Source: Chamaelirium japonicum
Taxonomy: Eukaryota > Streptophyta > Magnoliopsida > Liliales > Melanthiaceae
Assembly (NCBI GenBank): GCA_947650365.1
Contig: OX393551.1
Span: 63,109,173 to 63,173,172, forward strand
Direction: 5' to 3'
Length of the DNA stretch: 64,000 bases
Shown here: one piece after another, positions 34,307-46,069 of the stretch
Position numbering within the stretch: position 1 is the stretch's first letter
Layout of the letters: each line of letters begins with the position of its first letter
Program-made: the position numbers and the translations under genes
Notes under the pieces: model-generated
Told to the model about the DNA's origin: nothing
Databases searched by the model: none
The model's input: only the letters and a program-made list of their open reading frames with translations

Positions 34307-34469
34307 CAAGGTTCAAAATATCAATTTCGACCACATTTCGACCCCTGAAAAACTATTTCACGAAATATACCAAAATATTGCGAAATTTTTCAAAATATAC
34401 CGAAATATTGCATTTCAGTAAATTGCAAAACCGAAATATTTCGTGAAATGTTTCTATTTTTGTACCTTG
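34307..34469. mobile_element. 163-bp mini-element of the CGAAATAT hAT-like family
   Basis: Ends are CAAGGTTC and GTACCTTG, matching the 31061-32156 element, and the body is almost only CGAAATAT/TTTCGACC-type words. Flanks ATAGTAGC and TTAGCAGC match at 6 of 8 positions, consistent with a decayed target duplication. It looks like a deletion derivative that keeps only the two ends. Confidence 0.7.
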
Positions 34470-34526
34470 TTAGCAGCATGTTAGTTTTTACTTTTATTGT
34501 TTTTGTTTTGGTATTGCTTTTGTTAC

Positions 34527-34666
34527 TGTTAGAAGATGGAGGCTAGGGTTTGGAGAGAATGGTATGCTTTTCATTGCGGGACTCAAGCCCAATATATATG
34601 TACATGTATGCCCATACAACCCGACCCGACTGTACATGAAACCCGACCCATCTCTATACATTAACA
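34527..34666 (-). repeat. copia D 3' LTR (140 bp)
   Basis: Carries two copies of the 22-bp CCCGACC-containing unit; the partner LTR has one. Confidence 0.93.
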
Positions 34667-34679
34667 CTCCCCCTCAAAC

Positions 34680-36113
34680 TCACAGTGGATCATGGACCGA
34701 GATTTTGCCGATAAAATGCCGAAAGCGAGCAATCGTAAGGGGCTTCGTCAGAAAATCAGCAGTCTGCTCCGATGATGGAATGAATGACAAGGAGATGGTA
34801 TGGTCGAGAAACTCTTGGCGAACGTAGTGACAATCAACCTCAATGTGTTTTGTTCGCTCGTGAAAGATCGGGTTGCTAGCAATCTGAATAGCACTCCGAT
34901 TGTCACAGAAGAGAGGGGTGGGACTGGATATCACAACTCCCAGGTCGAGTAGAAGGTGGCGAAGCCAGACAATCTCTGCGGTGGTGGAAGCCATAGCCCT
35001 GTATTCGGCTTCGGTGCTGGAGCGAGCAATAGACTCATGTTTCTTACTTCACCAAGAAATAAGAGAATCACCAAGAAACACACACTATCCGGTAGTAGAA
35101 CGGCGAGTGGCTACATCTCCTGCCCAATCTGCATCGGAGTAGGCACGCAGCACCAACGGAGAGGTGGAGGGAAAAAGTAGTGAACGGGTGATGGTGCCTC
35201 GGAGGTAGCGGATAATCCGAAGGACTGCTGCATAGTGAACTAAACGTGGAGCCTGAACAAACTGACTGACAATGCCAACAGCATGGGCAATATCTGGCCG
35301 GGTCATAGTGAGGTAGACGAGCATCCCAACCAGCCTCTGGTAGCGGGAGACATCCTGGAGCGGCTCACCATCTGTAGCAAGAAGCTTCAAATTGAGCTCC
35401 ATGGGTGTGTCAGCAGTGCGAAAGTCAGTAAGAGCAACATCAGCAAAGATGTCAGAGATGTCGGAGATGTACTTTTGCTGGGAGACCAACAGACCACAAG
35501 CTGACCGGGCAATCTCGAGGCCCAAAAAGTAGCGAAGAGAGCCCAGATCTTTCATCTCAAACTGACTTTGGAGGTGACACTGAAAGGATGCTATGGTGGC
35601 ACTGTCATCCCCGGTGATGATCATATCATCCACATAGAGAAGAAGAACTGCAATACCCTGACTGGAGGAGCGAGTGAACAGGGCATAGTCAGAGTGGCGC
35701 TCAACAAACCCGGCGGCCAGGACTGCACTGCGGAATCGCTCAAACCAGGTACGAGGGGCCTGCTTGAGCCCATAGATGGCTCGGCGCAAACGGCAGACGT
35801 GACCTGAAGGAGCAGGGACGCCCGGTGGAGGAGCCATGTATACCTCCTCTGAGAGATCACTATGGAGAAATGCATTGGTCACATCCATTTGATGTAGAGG
35901 CCACAACCCTCTAGCAGCTGTCACAGCTAAGAGAGTGCGAACGGTAGTCATCCGAGCCACTGGAGCAAACGTCTCCTCGTAGTCAATCCCATACTCCTGG
36001 GAGAAACCACGAGCAACAAGGCGCGCCTTATGCCGCTCAATGGACCTATCAGGTCGAGTCTTGATCTTGAAGATCCATTTGTAGCTGACAGGAACCACGC
36101 CCGTGGGACAATA
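34680..36113 (-). pseudogene. copia D RT and RNase H
   Basis: RT has KARLVARGFSQEYGIDYEET, YVDDMIITGDD and SDADWAGD, so the catalytic box is intact. It is cut by a Tyr-to-stop change (TAC to TAG) near 35087 and a small indel near 36113 that separates it from its linker. A five-codon insertion is visible (SDISDI repeat near 35455). The RNase H terminal part runs 34680-34994 and ends HDPL. Confidence 0.9.
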
Positions 36114-37715
36114 ATCAAATCCCACGTCTGGGTCCGCTGAAAGGCCTCAAGCTCGACTGTCATGGCCTGTCGCCACTCTGGGTGAACAACTGCCTCACGG
36201 TACGACTGGGGCTCCCGGTGGGTGTGAAGGGCTGTAAGAAAGGCCTGATAGGACGGAGAGTAGGAGGCAACAGCAGAGTGCCCAGAAGGGTCAGGAGAAT
36301 CAGGAGTAAACACATAGTAGCCAAACCTGTCAGGAGAGTAGTCATAGCGAGCAGGAGGGTGATGTTCGCGCGTAGGGTATCCCGAACAGGGTCAGGATCC
36401 GCGACCGGGCAGAGGGGAGCAGCTGCAAGTGGAGAGGAGGTACCAGCGGAAACCAACTCAAAGGGAGGAACGGTAAAGCGACGAACGTAAACACGCGTGA
36501 CAGGTGGTGGTGGTGGTGTATGTGGCAGGGGAGACGGAGGAGGAGGTGGTGGTGGTGGTGTAGGTGGTGCCGTGGTGGTGGTGGTGGTGGTGTAGGTGGT
36601 GGGGAAGATAGAGGTAGAGGAGGCGTGGGTGGGGCAGCAGAGTACGGAGGTAGAACGGGTATGTAGAGAAGTGATGAGAGCGAGGAGGGTGACGCAGGAG
36701 GGAATGAAAGATCCCGAGACTCAGGGAAAAAGTACGGGATATCCTCAACAAAGGAAACGTGACAAGAGACACGGATCCGGCGAGCCAAGGGATCGTAGCA
36801 ACGATACCCCTTGTGCTCCCGACTGAGCCTCAAGTTAACACACCTAACCGACCTCGCAGAGAGTTTGGTGCGCTTATGGGGAGGAAGAAGAACAAAGCAC
36901 GTACAGCCAAACGTGCGAAGAAGAGAGTAGTCAGGTGGGCTGGAGTGAAGATGTTCATATGGGGTGGCACCGGACAGAGCAGAGGAAGGAGTGATATTGA
37001 TAAGGTGGACAGCCGTCATGACAGCTTCAGCCCAGTAGGAGTGAGGAACAGACGCAGAGATAAGCAAGGCTCGTGCGGTCTCAAGGACATGACGATGCTT
37101 GCGCTCGACGACTCCGTTCTGCTCATGGGTGTGGGGACAGAACTGCTGGTGAAGAGTGTCGTGAGATTGAAGAATCTCACGCATCTCAGAGGAGAGATAC
37201 TCCTTGGCACAATCAGATCGAAATGTCTTGATGCACCGACCAAACTTAGTATGTATCATAGTGGTGAATCTCCTAACGATATGAGGGACTTCAGACCAGT
37301 AACGCATAAGATAAACCCAGGTGCACCTAGAGTAGTCATCGATAAAACACACATAATACATGAAACCAGAAATAGATGCAACATGTGCAGGACCCCAAAT
37401 GTCCGAATGTACTAAATCAAATAAAGCATCAGATTGGGAAGCACTAGCAGAGAAGAGAAGAGCTAGATGCTTTGCCAGTCTACAACCCGTACAAACAGAG
37501 AGAGGGGAGAAGGACGCTCGACCCAAAGCGCCCGAACGGAATACGCTTTTGAGTCGATCACTCGATATATGACCTAACCTTCTGTGCCACAGGTCGGCAT
37601 CAGATGTAACAGACATGACAGACGCAACAGGAACGGAAGACCCATGTATATGGTCCAGCTGGTAAAGTCCTCCTGCTCTACGGCCCAGCCCAATCCTCTG
37701 ATCCATCCGCGAATC
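36114..37715 (-). pseudogene. copia D integrase and linker
   Basis: Has the HHCC motif, catalytic Asp (HSDIWGP), Asp (FRSDCAKEY) and Glu (NGVVERKHRH). The proline-rich linker is frameshifted near 36560 in a GGTGGT repeat. An amber stop at the protease-integrase boundary (near 37716; Gln codon elsewhere) separates it from gag. Confidence 0.9.
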
Positions 37716-39132
37716 CTACACAACACAAACAGAAGGGGTGAAGGTGACAGTCAGGCCAGAGTCGCAAAGAGAACTGATAGAAATTAGATTAATGTTAAGA
37801 CGGGGGGCATGATGGACATGGGGTAGAGTCAGGCGACCAGAAGGGTCAGAGGTAGTAGTGATGGATCCAGATTGCGGAATAGGGACGAAAGTCCCATCCG
37901 CAGTGCGAGTAGGAGTGGGAGAACAGTCAGTGAGTACAGTGGAGTCAAAGGTGAGGTGACAGGAGGCACCCGAATCGAAGATCCATGGAGCAGTAGTACC
38001 AGAGGTGGCAGACAAGCCGTGAGCAGTCGCGGAGCTGGTGGAGACTAGGTGGCGAAGGAAGAGCTCCTCGAGGCGCTGAAGACGGTCCGGCTCAGGTTGA
38101 GAAGGTGTTGTGGGAGCAGTGGGGAGCGTTGAGGTCTCTACAGTAGCCGTTGTACCACCAAAGTGGCGGAAGGAGGACGAACCACGTCCACGGTTCCGTC
38201 CACCTCGACCGCCGCGTCGATCGTCTCGGGAAGCAGAAGCCCAGCGTGAGGCTCTCATCTGGACCCCAGCGGGGGTTGCGTGGAGGACGTGTAGGACATT
38301 CACGCTTTATATGTCCGGGCTCCTTGCAGTAGTGACAGAAGACAGCCTCATTGGAGAACCCGGCCGCCAAGACGGTGTCGGAGCTAGGAGCAAGTGGAGG
38401 AGAACGAGTGCCCTGAGTCTGAAGGCGGGTCTCCTCATCGACCAAGGCGAGCAGAGCATCCTCTAGCCGAGGGAGTGGCTCACGGTGCAGGAGCTGAGCA
38501 TCGATGAGAGCAAAGTCCGGCCGAAGCGCTGCCAAGAACTGGTGCAAGTGACCCTTATCTAGGTAGCGCTGGAAATCTCGAGAGCGGGGGCAAGCACACC
38601 GCTTCGGGATCAGGGAGTCCAGCTCATGCCAGTATGCACTCATCAGACTGAAGAAGTCCTGAATCGTACGCTCCCCCTGATGGGCAGACTGCGAGTCACA
38701 AATAAGCTGATGTCGGCGTGCGCCGCCGCGCGGGAAAAACCAGTCCCGGAGATACTCCCACATCGCGCGCGCTGTAGGAAGGCGGCCGATGGGAGAAAGG
38801 AGCGGACGAGCAACAGAGTGCAGAAGATAGGCCCGGATGGCCTGATCGTGGCAACGCCACGTGAGAGCAGCAACCGTGGCTGCCGTGGGAGTAGTCGTGA
38901 CGGTAGCAGTCGTAGCAGAAGACGCGGCACTGCTGGTAACAGAGGAGGAGCCGGAGAGAACAGCTGGAGGAGGATCATCACCGGTAATGTGACCCCACAG
39001 ATCACGACTGGAGAGCGCGGCCTCGACGGTGAGCGACCAATCAGGCCAGTCGCTGGCCAAGGACAACTGAAAGGCGACCGCCTTCAGCGGTGGAGAGATC
39101 GCAACGACGGACGGCACGGTAGGAGAGGCCAT
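37716..39132 (-). pseudogene. copia D gag-protease
   Basis: Starts at the ATG at 39132. The capsid region and zinc knuckle (CHYCKEPGHIKREC) are read in one frame to about 38260, where a two-base deletion shifts into a frame bearing the intact protease motif WIFDSGASCHL. The protease frame ends at the amber stop near 37716. Confidence 0.9.
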
Positions 39133-39707
39133 GGAGGAGGATCCGGGAGAGCTATTGGAAGGAGGGGAGGGGTCGGGCGGGCGGAGGAGAGGTCGGGGTG
39201 GGCCGGGCGGATGGAAGGGGGGGTCGGGTGGGCCGGGCGGGTGGAGGGAAGAGTTCGGAAGGGCCGAGCGGGTGGAGGGGAGGGGTCAGGAGGGGCTGCG
39301 GGGTTGTCGAAGGAGGCAGGGGGGGCTGCGGGGTGGTCGGAGGAGGCAGGGGGGGCTGCAGGGTTGTCGGAGGAGGCAGGGGAGGGCTGCGGTGTAGCCG
39401 GATGAGGGCAGGGGGGGCTGTGGGGTGGTCGGAGGAGGCAGGTGGGGCTGCGGGGTGGTCGGAGGAGGCAGGGGGGGACTGCGGGGTTGTCGGAGGAGGC
39501 AGGGGGGGCTGCAGTGTAGTCGGAGGAGGGCAGGGGGGGCTGTGGGGTGGTCGGAGGAGGCAGGGGGGGCTGCGGGGTTGTCGGAGGAGGCAGGGGGGCT
39601 GCAAGGTGGCCTGAGGAGGTCGAGGAAGGAGTTCAGAGCCCGGAGGAAGGGGGCTGCCGGAGAGGATCACCTTCGTCGCCGTCATCGTCACCGCGAGAGA
39701 ACCCGGA
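39133..39707 (-). repeat. copia D leader: G-rich minisatellite (plus strand)
   Basis: Regular tandem units built on GGTCGGAGGAGGCAGGGGGG and GCTGCGGGGTG on the plus strand, about 13 units. The cleanest array of the four antisense copies. Confidence 0.9.
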
Positions 39708-39719
39708 GCTCTGATACCA

Positions 39720-39837
39720 TGTTAGAAGATGGAGGCTAGGGTTTGGAGAGAATGGTATGCTCTTCATTGAGGGACTCAAGCCCAATATATATGTACATGT
39801 ATGCCCATACAACCTGACCCATCTCTATAGATTAACA
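39720..39837 (-). repeat. copia D 5' LTR (118 bp)
   Basis: Lacks one 22-bp unit relative to the 3' LTR. Followed by the GTTAC duplication. Confidence 0.93.
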
Positions 39838-39879
39838 GTTACCAAGGTATTGTAAAGCTAACTATATAATAAAAATATA

Positions 39880-40985
39880 ACCATGAATTGTTAGCATTGT
39901 CTCCATAGTTCCAGACCGCATATCTGTTGCATTAGTTTTCTGCGTACTTCTACAGACCACAACTCATTATGTGGCCGCGCAATTATGTGACTAGTTGTTT
40001 ACTTTCCAAATTGTATGGCCGCACAACTTATTGCACGGTTGCACAATGCAACGGCTAGTTTTTTACCTTTGGAATTGTGCAGCAGCACAATGAGTTGTGT
40101 GACCGCACATGTTATTGTGTGGTTCTGACGGCTATATTTTTTCGCCATCCTTTTCCACCTTTTCCTAACTTATATATACCGCCCCAAACCCCCATATTTT
40201 ACCCCACACTTCATGGTATTCACTTCAATCTCCTTCTCATATATCTCTCCTCGAGCTCCTCCATGGCTATTGTAGCTGATGGTGGCTTCTATTCTGTTGG
40301 TGGTGGTGGTAACGACCCACGTAGACCTCTGCGGTAAAACAGTTTGGACTGGAAATACATACATTTCAAGAGTCTGATAGAGAAGCTGACCACCATCGTT
40401 TGCGATTTATGCAACTATGTTAGCAACGACGACATAGCATGATATAAGCATCAGCTGGCACGAGGATAATGTAAGAGAATTCACTTGGGCAACTAAAGAA
40501 ATTAGAAAAGATATTATGTTGTACATGCAGACAACCTCCATAAAACTGGTCCACACCCACCAGTGCCACATGAGCTGGTACACCAACTATGACTCTGACT
40601 AGGATTGCGAGTGGGAGGTGCATTAGGTACTGATGAGAAGGAACATACCTCTTCACTACCTTTGTACCAAAATAAAAGGCAAGGAGGAATCAAAAGCTGA
40701 TGGTTCGGCCTCCGGCCCAGAAGGATTTGATTATATACTTTTTTATATATTTTATTTTTGAAATTTGAATAATACAAGGCATCCTTTTTTGTGTGAATGT
40801 AGTAGTAGAAGTGTTAATGGATTTCGTTTCCAAAGTATTTTTAGGTTTTTTGATATTTTTGTAGAATTTTTAACAGACAGCAAAACCAAAAAAACACAAG
40901 CACATTGCGGTGTACAATCACATATGCGATTGGGGACCTAGAATTGCACACATTGCATACCACACTTAGACAACATTAATTGTTA
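39880..40985 (+). mobile_element. decayed hAT-like element, boundaries uncertain
   Basis: The left part (39915-40130) is crowded with CCGCACAA/TTGTGC words and the right part (40895-40980) with similar GCACATTGC/TTGCACAC words, resembling hAT subterminal repeats. Between them lie a TATA-like site (40170) and a BED-finger-like remnant. I could not define terminal repeats or a target duplication. Confidence 0.35.
40263..40530 (+). pseudogene. possible BED zinc-finger N-terminus of a transposase
   Basis: From the ATG at 40263 the frame reads a Gly-rich N-terminus, a stop, then LDWKYIHF, CDLCNYVSNDDIA and YKHQLARG, with further stops. The W-K-Y, C-x2-C and H spacing resembles the BED finger that opens many plant hAT transposases. 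No catalytic domain follows. Assignment is by eye only. Confidence 0.4.
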
Positions 40986-42172
40986 GTGGGTTAGGAATGG
41001 TCTGTGTGTTTGACCCGCTGTGGGTATGTTTCAAACATGCTAACTAACCAATGGGTGTGGGATGTGCATGGGTTAAGCCTCTGGCTCTAATGATGTTGGT
41101 TGACCAAGCCCATAACAGACCCAAATCTGACACAGTGTCACTGTTAGTTAATGCACTAGTGACAAACATTGTAGGGTAATGGGACCAAATGCATGGGGGA
41201 GAAGTAAATGATGGCAACTTACGAAGATGTGATTTTCTATTAAACCAGCAGAATCAAAATTTGTTAACCAAGTCACACTTAATGTCATAGGATCCATATC
41301 GATTGGTTCCCCTCTGAATGGTAGTGTTAAAAGCATTCATGGAGGGTGCACATGAAATTACTCGTCAACAACCCTCTTAGCTTTCCATTGCCAGTCCCTT
41401 CCCCAAACGCCTTGAAGTCAAAGGGACAGCTTGTGGGTTGAAGTAACGCCCGAACCACACCACAAATATCATAGTTATTGATGTTGTAAACTATGTCGGT
41501 CAGTTGAACACGTTAGAGGAGGAAGAGGAATTCTCAAGATTAGAGGGAGAGAAGAAGCATCTGAAGCGGTCACTTCATCCCAATTAATGTAATCTTGTAG
41601 GCATTGAACAGCTCTTTTAGAGGGCTTTAAGAAGGCATAGGTCTTTAATTTCTCGTATAATTTCCGTGTTGTATTTCAGCTGCTGTGATTCGACATTCTT
41701 GGAACTTTTGGGTTGTTGGCTATATCACTTTGCTTCATAGTGAAGGTGTTTGACTTGGAAATGAATCTATTGAAACCAAAACTTCCACTTATGGTGAACA
41801 ACAGAGAGAACTGATACAGCATCTTTGAGTGGATGGATGTATTAATTATCAAATATCAAAACAATTTAAAAAAATCTGAAGATTTATGATTGGGCATCAA
41901 ACTAGCATCAGATAAATTCAACACAAACGTCTGCAGTTAACTTTAGTCCTAAGATCAAAGGAATTTGTCCTTAAGATTCTGTTAGTTGTGTACATTTATT
42001 CTAATTATGCATTATTCATAGAATCATATTCTTCGTAAACAATTTTCTCTGCTTCCACAGCTTATTTTGTATACTCATAATTGGTCCTGTTTCCTGGGTG
42101 CTATGACATAGTTATGTTCTGTGATAATTTTTAGTCAGGGTATCCTAATTGATATCCATTGGTATGTAACAG
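40986..42172 (+). other. intron sequence before exon c
   Basis: AT-rich host intron with no recognised element. It leads to the acceptor AG at 42171-42172. Confidence 0.6.
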
Positions 42173-42423
42173 CTAAATCTAAAGAACCTCTTAATTTTTC
42201 AATGAGGTTGCGCATTTCATTGGGTTCTGCCAGGGGTATCCTCTATCTACATACAGAAGCCGATCCTCCAATATTTCACCGTGATATTAAAGCCAGCAAC
42301 ATATTGCTGGACTCCAAGTTTATTGCCAAGGTCGCTGATTTTGGACTCTCACGGCTTGCACCAGTCCCAGACATCGAAGGGACAACACCGGGTCATGTGT
42401 CAACTGTGGTGAAGGGCACACCA
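42173..42423 (+). CDS. LRR receptor-like kinase, kinase exon c: catalytic and activation loops
   Basis: A 251-bp exon coding the C-lobe core of the kinase. It contains [14 protein letters not shown], the catalytic loop [12 protein letters not shown] (an RD-type kinase), the Mg-binding DFGLSRLAP and the start of the activation segment ([10 protein letters not shown]). It enters in phase 1 and leaves after a whole codon. Acceptor AG 42171-42172, donor GT 42424-42425. Sequence and boundaries agree with the At1g06840 group. All key residues are intact. Confidence 0.94.
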
Positions 42424-43880
42424 GTAAGTGTATCTTCAGTATAATATTTTTATATACTAGATATTTGCTCCTTTGCCATACCAGCCCTGCAAACTTTAAT
42501 TTGACACTATTCTCATCTTTTTCATGATGTCGAAGGAAATGACATAGATATTAGTCTTCTATTTTACTCATTAAGAACTTTGAAAGACAAAATAAATGAA
42601 AGTGCTAATCCAGTTCTACGAATCATGAATTTACCTAATCTGTTCATCCAGTTATCAGAGTTGAAATCATGGATAAACCTGGGTGTTTAATCGGTGCGAT
42701 TTGGTTCAAGGGTCTAAAAGGTTCTCCTATTTCAGTCACTAAGGAGAGTCCAACCATGTATCGGCCATCATATAGATGATGTATAAGAAACCATGTGCTA
42801 ACTGATTCTTCAATTTTGAAATACTTTATTACTCCAAAAAAAAATTTGAAATACTTTGATAAGAGGAAATCCATGCAGGCACTTGAACCATGTACTTTTG
42901 GAATGTAGCTGATTAAAAATTGATAGCTTTGCAAACTACTTACACCCTTGGACAGGTTTTTAGATCTCATGACAATTAATCTTATATATGAAACTATCCT
43001 GCTTTTATGTATTGGATCGTCTCAATCTGACATGATACCTTCGTTCTAGATCAAGTAGTCTGGACAACTATGTTACATGGGTACAAGTTCGTGGTATTGA
43101 AATGCAAGGAGTAGACTATTTTGAGCTAAAATGAAGGATTCTATTGGAATATCCACCTAATACTGACCGAGTACAGGTTTTTTGTTCGCCGCAAGACAGC
43201 AAGAAGGAACCTCAACAAACAAAGGGCAGCCCTAAGGGGCCGTCGGCAATAAAAAGCAAAAATAAAAGGATATGGTTATCATAGCTTTATAGTATCTTAT
43301 TTATCTCTAAGAGATTCTTTAATGTAGAATTTGGTATTATGTAGACAATAATTTACATGCCTAATTCCAACTTTTTAGGTCAGTATTTACGTGGCATTCC
43401 ACCATTTATTCCTATCTGTTGCCAAGTCCTTTGGTTGGAAGTTGTCTTCAAAATTGCTCAGACCTAATGAAATTCGGGCATGGCACACCCCAAGTCTGCC
43501 AGATTCTCCGACATCAAATGGATTGAGATATTCGAAAAGTAATTGTCTATGATATTGTTAAATCAAAAACTAATGCATGAAGAAATTTTGGGATTGTTCA
43601 ACCTGATAGTAATCTTTCTAAGGAAAAAATGAATTAAATCTACAATTAAAATGACAAATATGTGTGTCCAATGGCTTCCAATATAATCTGTAATATGCTT
43701 TATATGTTTTCAATATATTATGGCTTTGTGTAGATTATAGTGAATGATGAAGTTAGTGCTTACCAGACTTTGCACATATTAATGTTTTTCAAATTGTCTC
43801 CATAATATAAATTTGAACTTGGTATTCTTTATTCACAATTCCACTTGATATTTAAGCTTACAAATGCATTTTCCTTGTAG
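42424..43880 (+). other. short intron between exons c and d
   Basis: The only intron of ordinary size in the visible gene (1457 bp). AT-rich; a GC-richer patch at 43180-43250 is unassigned. No element ends found. Confidence 0.7.
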
Positions 43881-44015
43881 GGTTATCTTGATCCGGAATA
43901 CTTCCTGACCCATAAGCTGACTGACAAAAGCGATGTTTACAGTCTTGGAGTTGTGTTTCTAGAGCTATTAACAGGGATGCGGCCTATTTCACATGGAAAA
44001 AATATAGTTCGAGAG
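43881..44015 (+). CDS. LRR receptor-like kinase, kinase exon d: activation segment to helix F/G
   Basis: A 135-bp exon coding [20 protein letters not shown] then [16 protein letters not shown] and HGKNIVRE. It holds the APE-equivalent (DPE) and the DVYSLGV Asp of helix F. Acceptor AG 43879-43880, donor GT 44016-44017. The remaining C-lobe exon(s), expected to begin near VNIAY in this family, are not in the window, so the following intron exceeds 19.9 kb. Confidence 0.93.
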
Positions 44016-44312
44016 GTAAATAACTCTCTTGCTACTTCGCTTCAGCTGTTCCCAAGCTCATTGGTTTTTCATCTGACATTTGCTTCCTTGAAGAATCATG
44101 AACATGCTGTTTTCTTCAGCGTACTTGGTAAAGGACAGTTAATTTATCTAATGGACATGCTCTACATTACCTACACTCATGATTGTGTTGTATCTGACAC
44201 CAATGGCTATGGCAACATGTTGTCCTCCTTATATGTTGTGTTTGTACAAGGATAGCACCAAATATTGTATGTTTATGTACATAACATAAAGGCCAGACAC
44301 ATCCAATATCAT

Positions 44313-44443
44313 TGTTAATGTATAGAGATGGGTCGGGTTTTATGTACAGCCGGGTCGGGTTTACTGTGTAATACTATACATATATATTGGGCTTAGTCCC
44401 TCAATGAAGAGACATTCTATTCTCTCCAAACCCTCTCTTAACA
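44313..44443 (+). repeat. copia E 5' LTR (131 bp)
   Basis: TGTTAATG to TTAACA with the GGGTCGGG motifs and TATATATA box. No partner LTR in the window. Confidence 0.88.
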
Positions 44444-44455
44444 TAGTATCAGAGC

Positions 44456-44969
44456 GTTAGGGTTTCTCCCGCTGCGACGGCGACGATGAAGGTTGCTCCT
44501 CTAGCACCGACACATTCTCCGATCGCTCCTCCGATCTCCAACCTCCTCCGATCTCCGACCCCACTCGACCCTTACTCCTCCACCCCGACCCTCCTTCGGC
44601 ACCCTCCTCCGATCTCCACCCCACCCGGCTCCATCTCGACCCCACCCGGCCCCCCTCCTTCGATCTCCACCCCCACCCGGCCCCTTCTCCTTCACCCCGA
44701 CCCCAACCTGACCTCACCCCAACCCCTCCTCCACCCTGACCCCACCTGGCTCCACCCCGAACCCACACGGTCCCCCCTCCTCCGATCTCCACCCCCACCC
44801 GACCTCTTCTCCATCCCAACCTCATCCCGTCCTCACCCCGACCCCCCCCCTCCACTCCGACAACACCCCTACCCCTCCTTCACCTCGACCCCCCCCCCCC
44901 CATTTCTCCTCCATCCCGACCACACCCTCACTTCATTCCGACCACCCTTGCTCCTCTTGAGCCTCCTCC
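44456..44969 (+). repeat. copia E leader: C-rich minisatellite
   Basis: C-rich degenerate units such as CCACCCGGCCCC and CCGATCTCCACC between PBS and gag. This is the sense-strand version of the G-rich leaders in A-D. Confidence 0.85.
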
Positions 44970-45935
44970 ATGGCGTCTGTTATCATGCCCTCTGTCGTCG
45001 CGATCTCCCCGCCTCTGAAGATAGTCCCCTTTCAGTTGGCTTTGGCAAGCGACTAGCCAAATTAGTCGCTCACCATTGAGGCCTCCCTCTCCAGCTATGA
45101 TATTTGGGGTCACATCACTGGTGAGGAACCACCTCCGGATGCCTCCTCCGGCTCCTCGGTCACCAGTAGGGCCGCTGCTAACAGTGTGTCGCCTGTTGCT
45201 GCTACTACCACGGCCACGGCTGCCCTTATGTGGTGTCACCACAACCAGGCCATCCGGGCCTATCTTCTATACTCTGTTACTCGCCCACTCTTAGCACCCA
45301 TCGGTCGCCTTCCTACAGCGCACGCGATGTGAGAGTATCTCCGGAACCGGTTCCTCCCACACGGTGGTGCTCACCAAAATCTGCTGATTTGCGACTCCAA
45401 GTCCGCTCGTCAAGGAGAGCGTACGATTCAGGACTTCTTCAACCTGATGACTAACTACTGGCATGAGTTGGACTATCTAATCCCTGAGCGGTGTGCTTGC
45501 TCGTGCTCCAGGGAATTCCAGCGCTACCTCGACAAGGGCCACCTCCACCAGTTCTTGGCCGCACTTCGGCTAAAATTTGCCCTTATTACTGTTCAGCTCC
45601 TTCATCGTGAGCCACTATCTCGGCTAGAGGGTGCCTTGCTAACCTTAGTCGACAAGGAGACTCGTCTTCAGACTTGAGAGACTCATCCTCCTCTACCCAC
45701 TCCAGGACCAGACAGAGGCCTGGCCGTCAGCTCTCCTGATGGGCCTATCTTCTGTCACTACTGCAAAGAGCCCTGTCACATGAAGCATGAATATCCCACA
45801 CGTTCTCCTCGCAGCCCCCTGCTGGGGACCTGACAAGCGGGATTCATACTGGCCTTCTGGTGCTCGTGATAACTGATGCAGAGGTTGAGGGGACGGAGTC
45901 AAGGACGTGGCCAGCCTCCCTTCTGCCAGTTCGGT
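44970..45935 (+). pseudogene. copia E gag
   Basis: From the ATG at 44970 (VVAISPPLK) through IEASLSSYDIWGHITGEEPP and TIQDFFNLMTNYWHELDYLI to the zinc knuckle CHYCKEPCHMKHE, whose last Cys is lost. At least four in-frame stops and later shifts inactivate it. Confidence 0.87.
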
Positions 45936-46069
45936 AGTATTGCAGCTGTTGCTACATGTACTCCAGCTTCTCCCATCGCTACCACTATACCGTTTCTACC
46001 TAAGCCAGATCGCCTTCAGTGACTCGATGATGTCCTTCGACACCTCTCTTCCACTAGATCCTCGGCTGC

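Larger units (their letters stand above)
34527..39837 (-). mobile_element. copia element D (short-LTR family), complete ends
   Basis: A 5311-bp minus-strand copy with perfect duplication GTTAC (34522-34526 and 39838-39842). PBS at 39708-39719. LTRs of 140 and 118 bp differ by one 22-bp unit and about four substitutions. All domains are present with catalytic residues intact, but several stops and indels break the frame. Confidence 0.95.
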
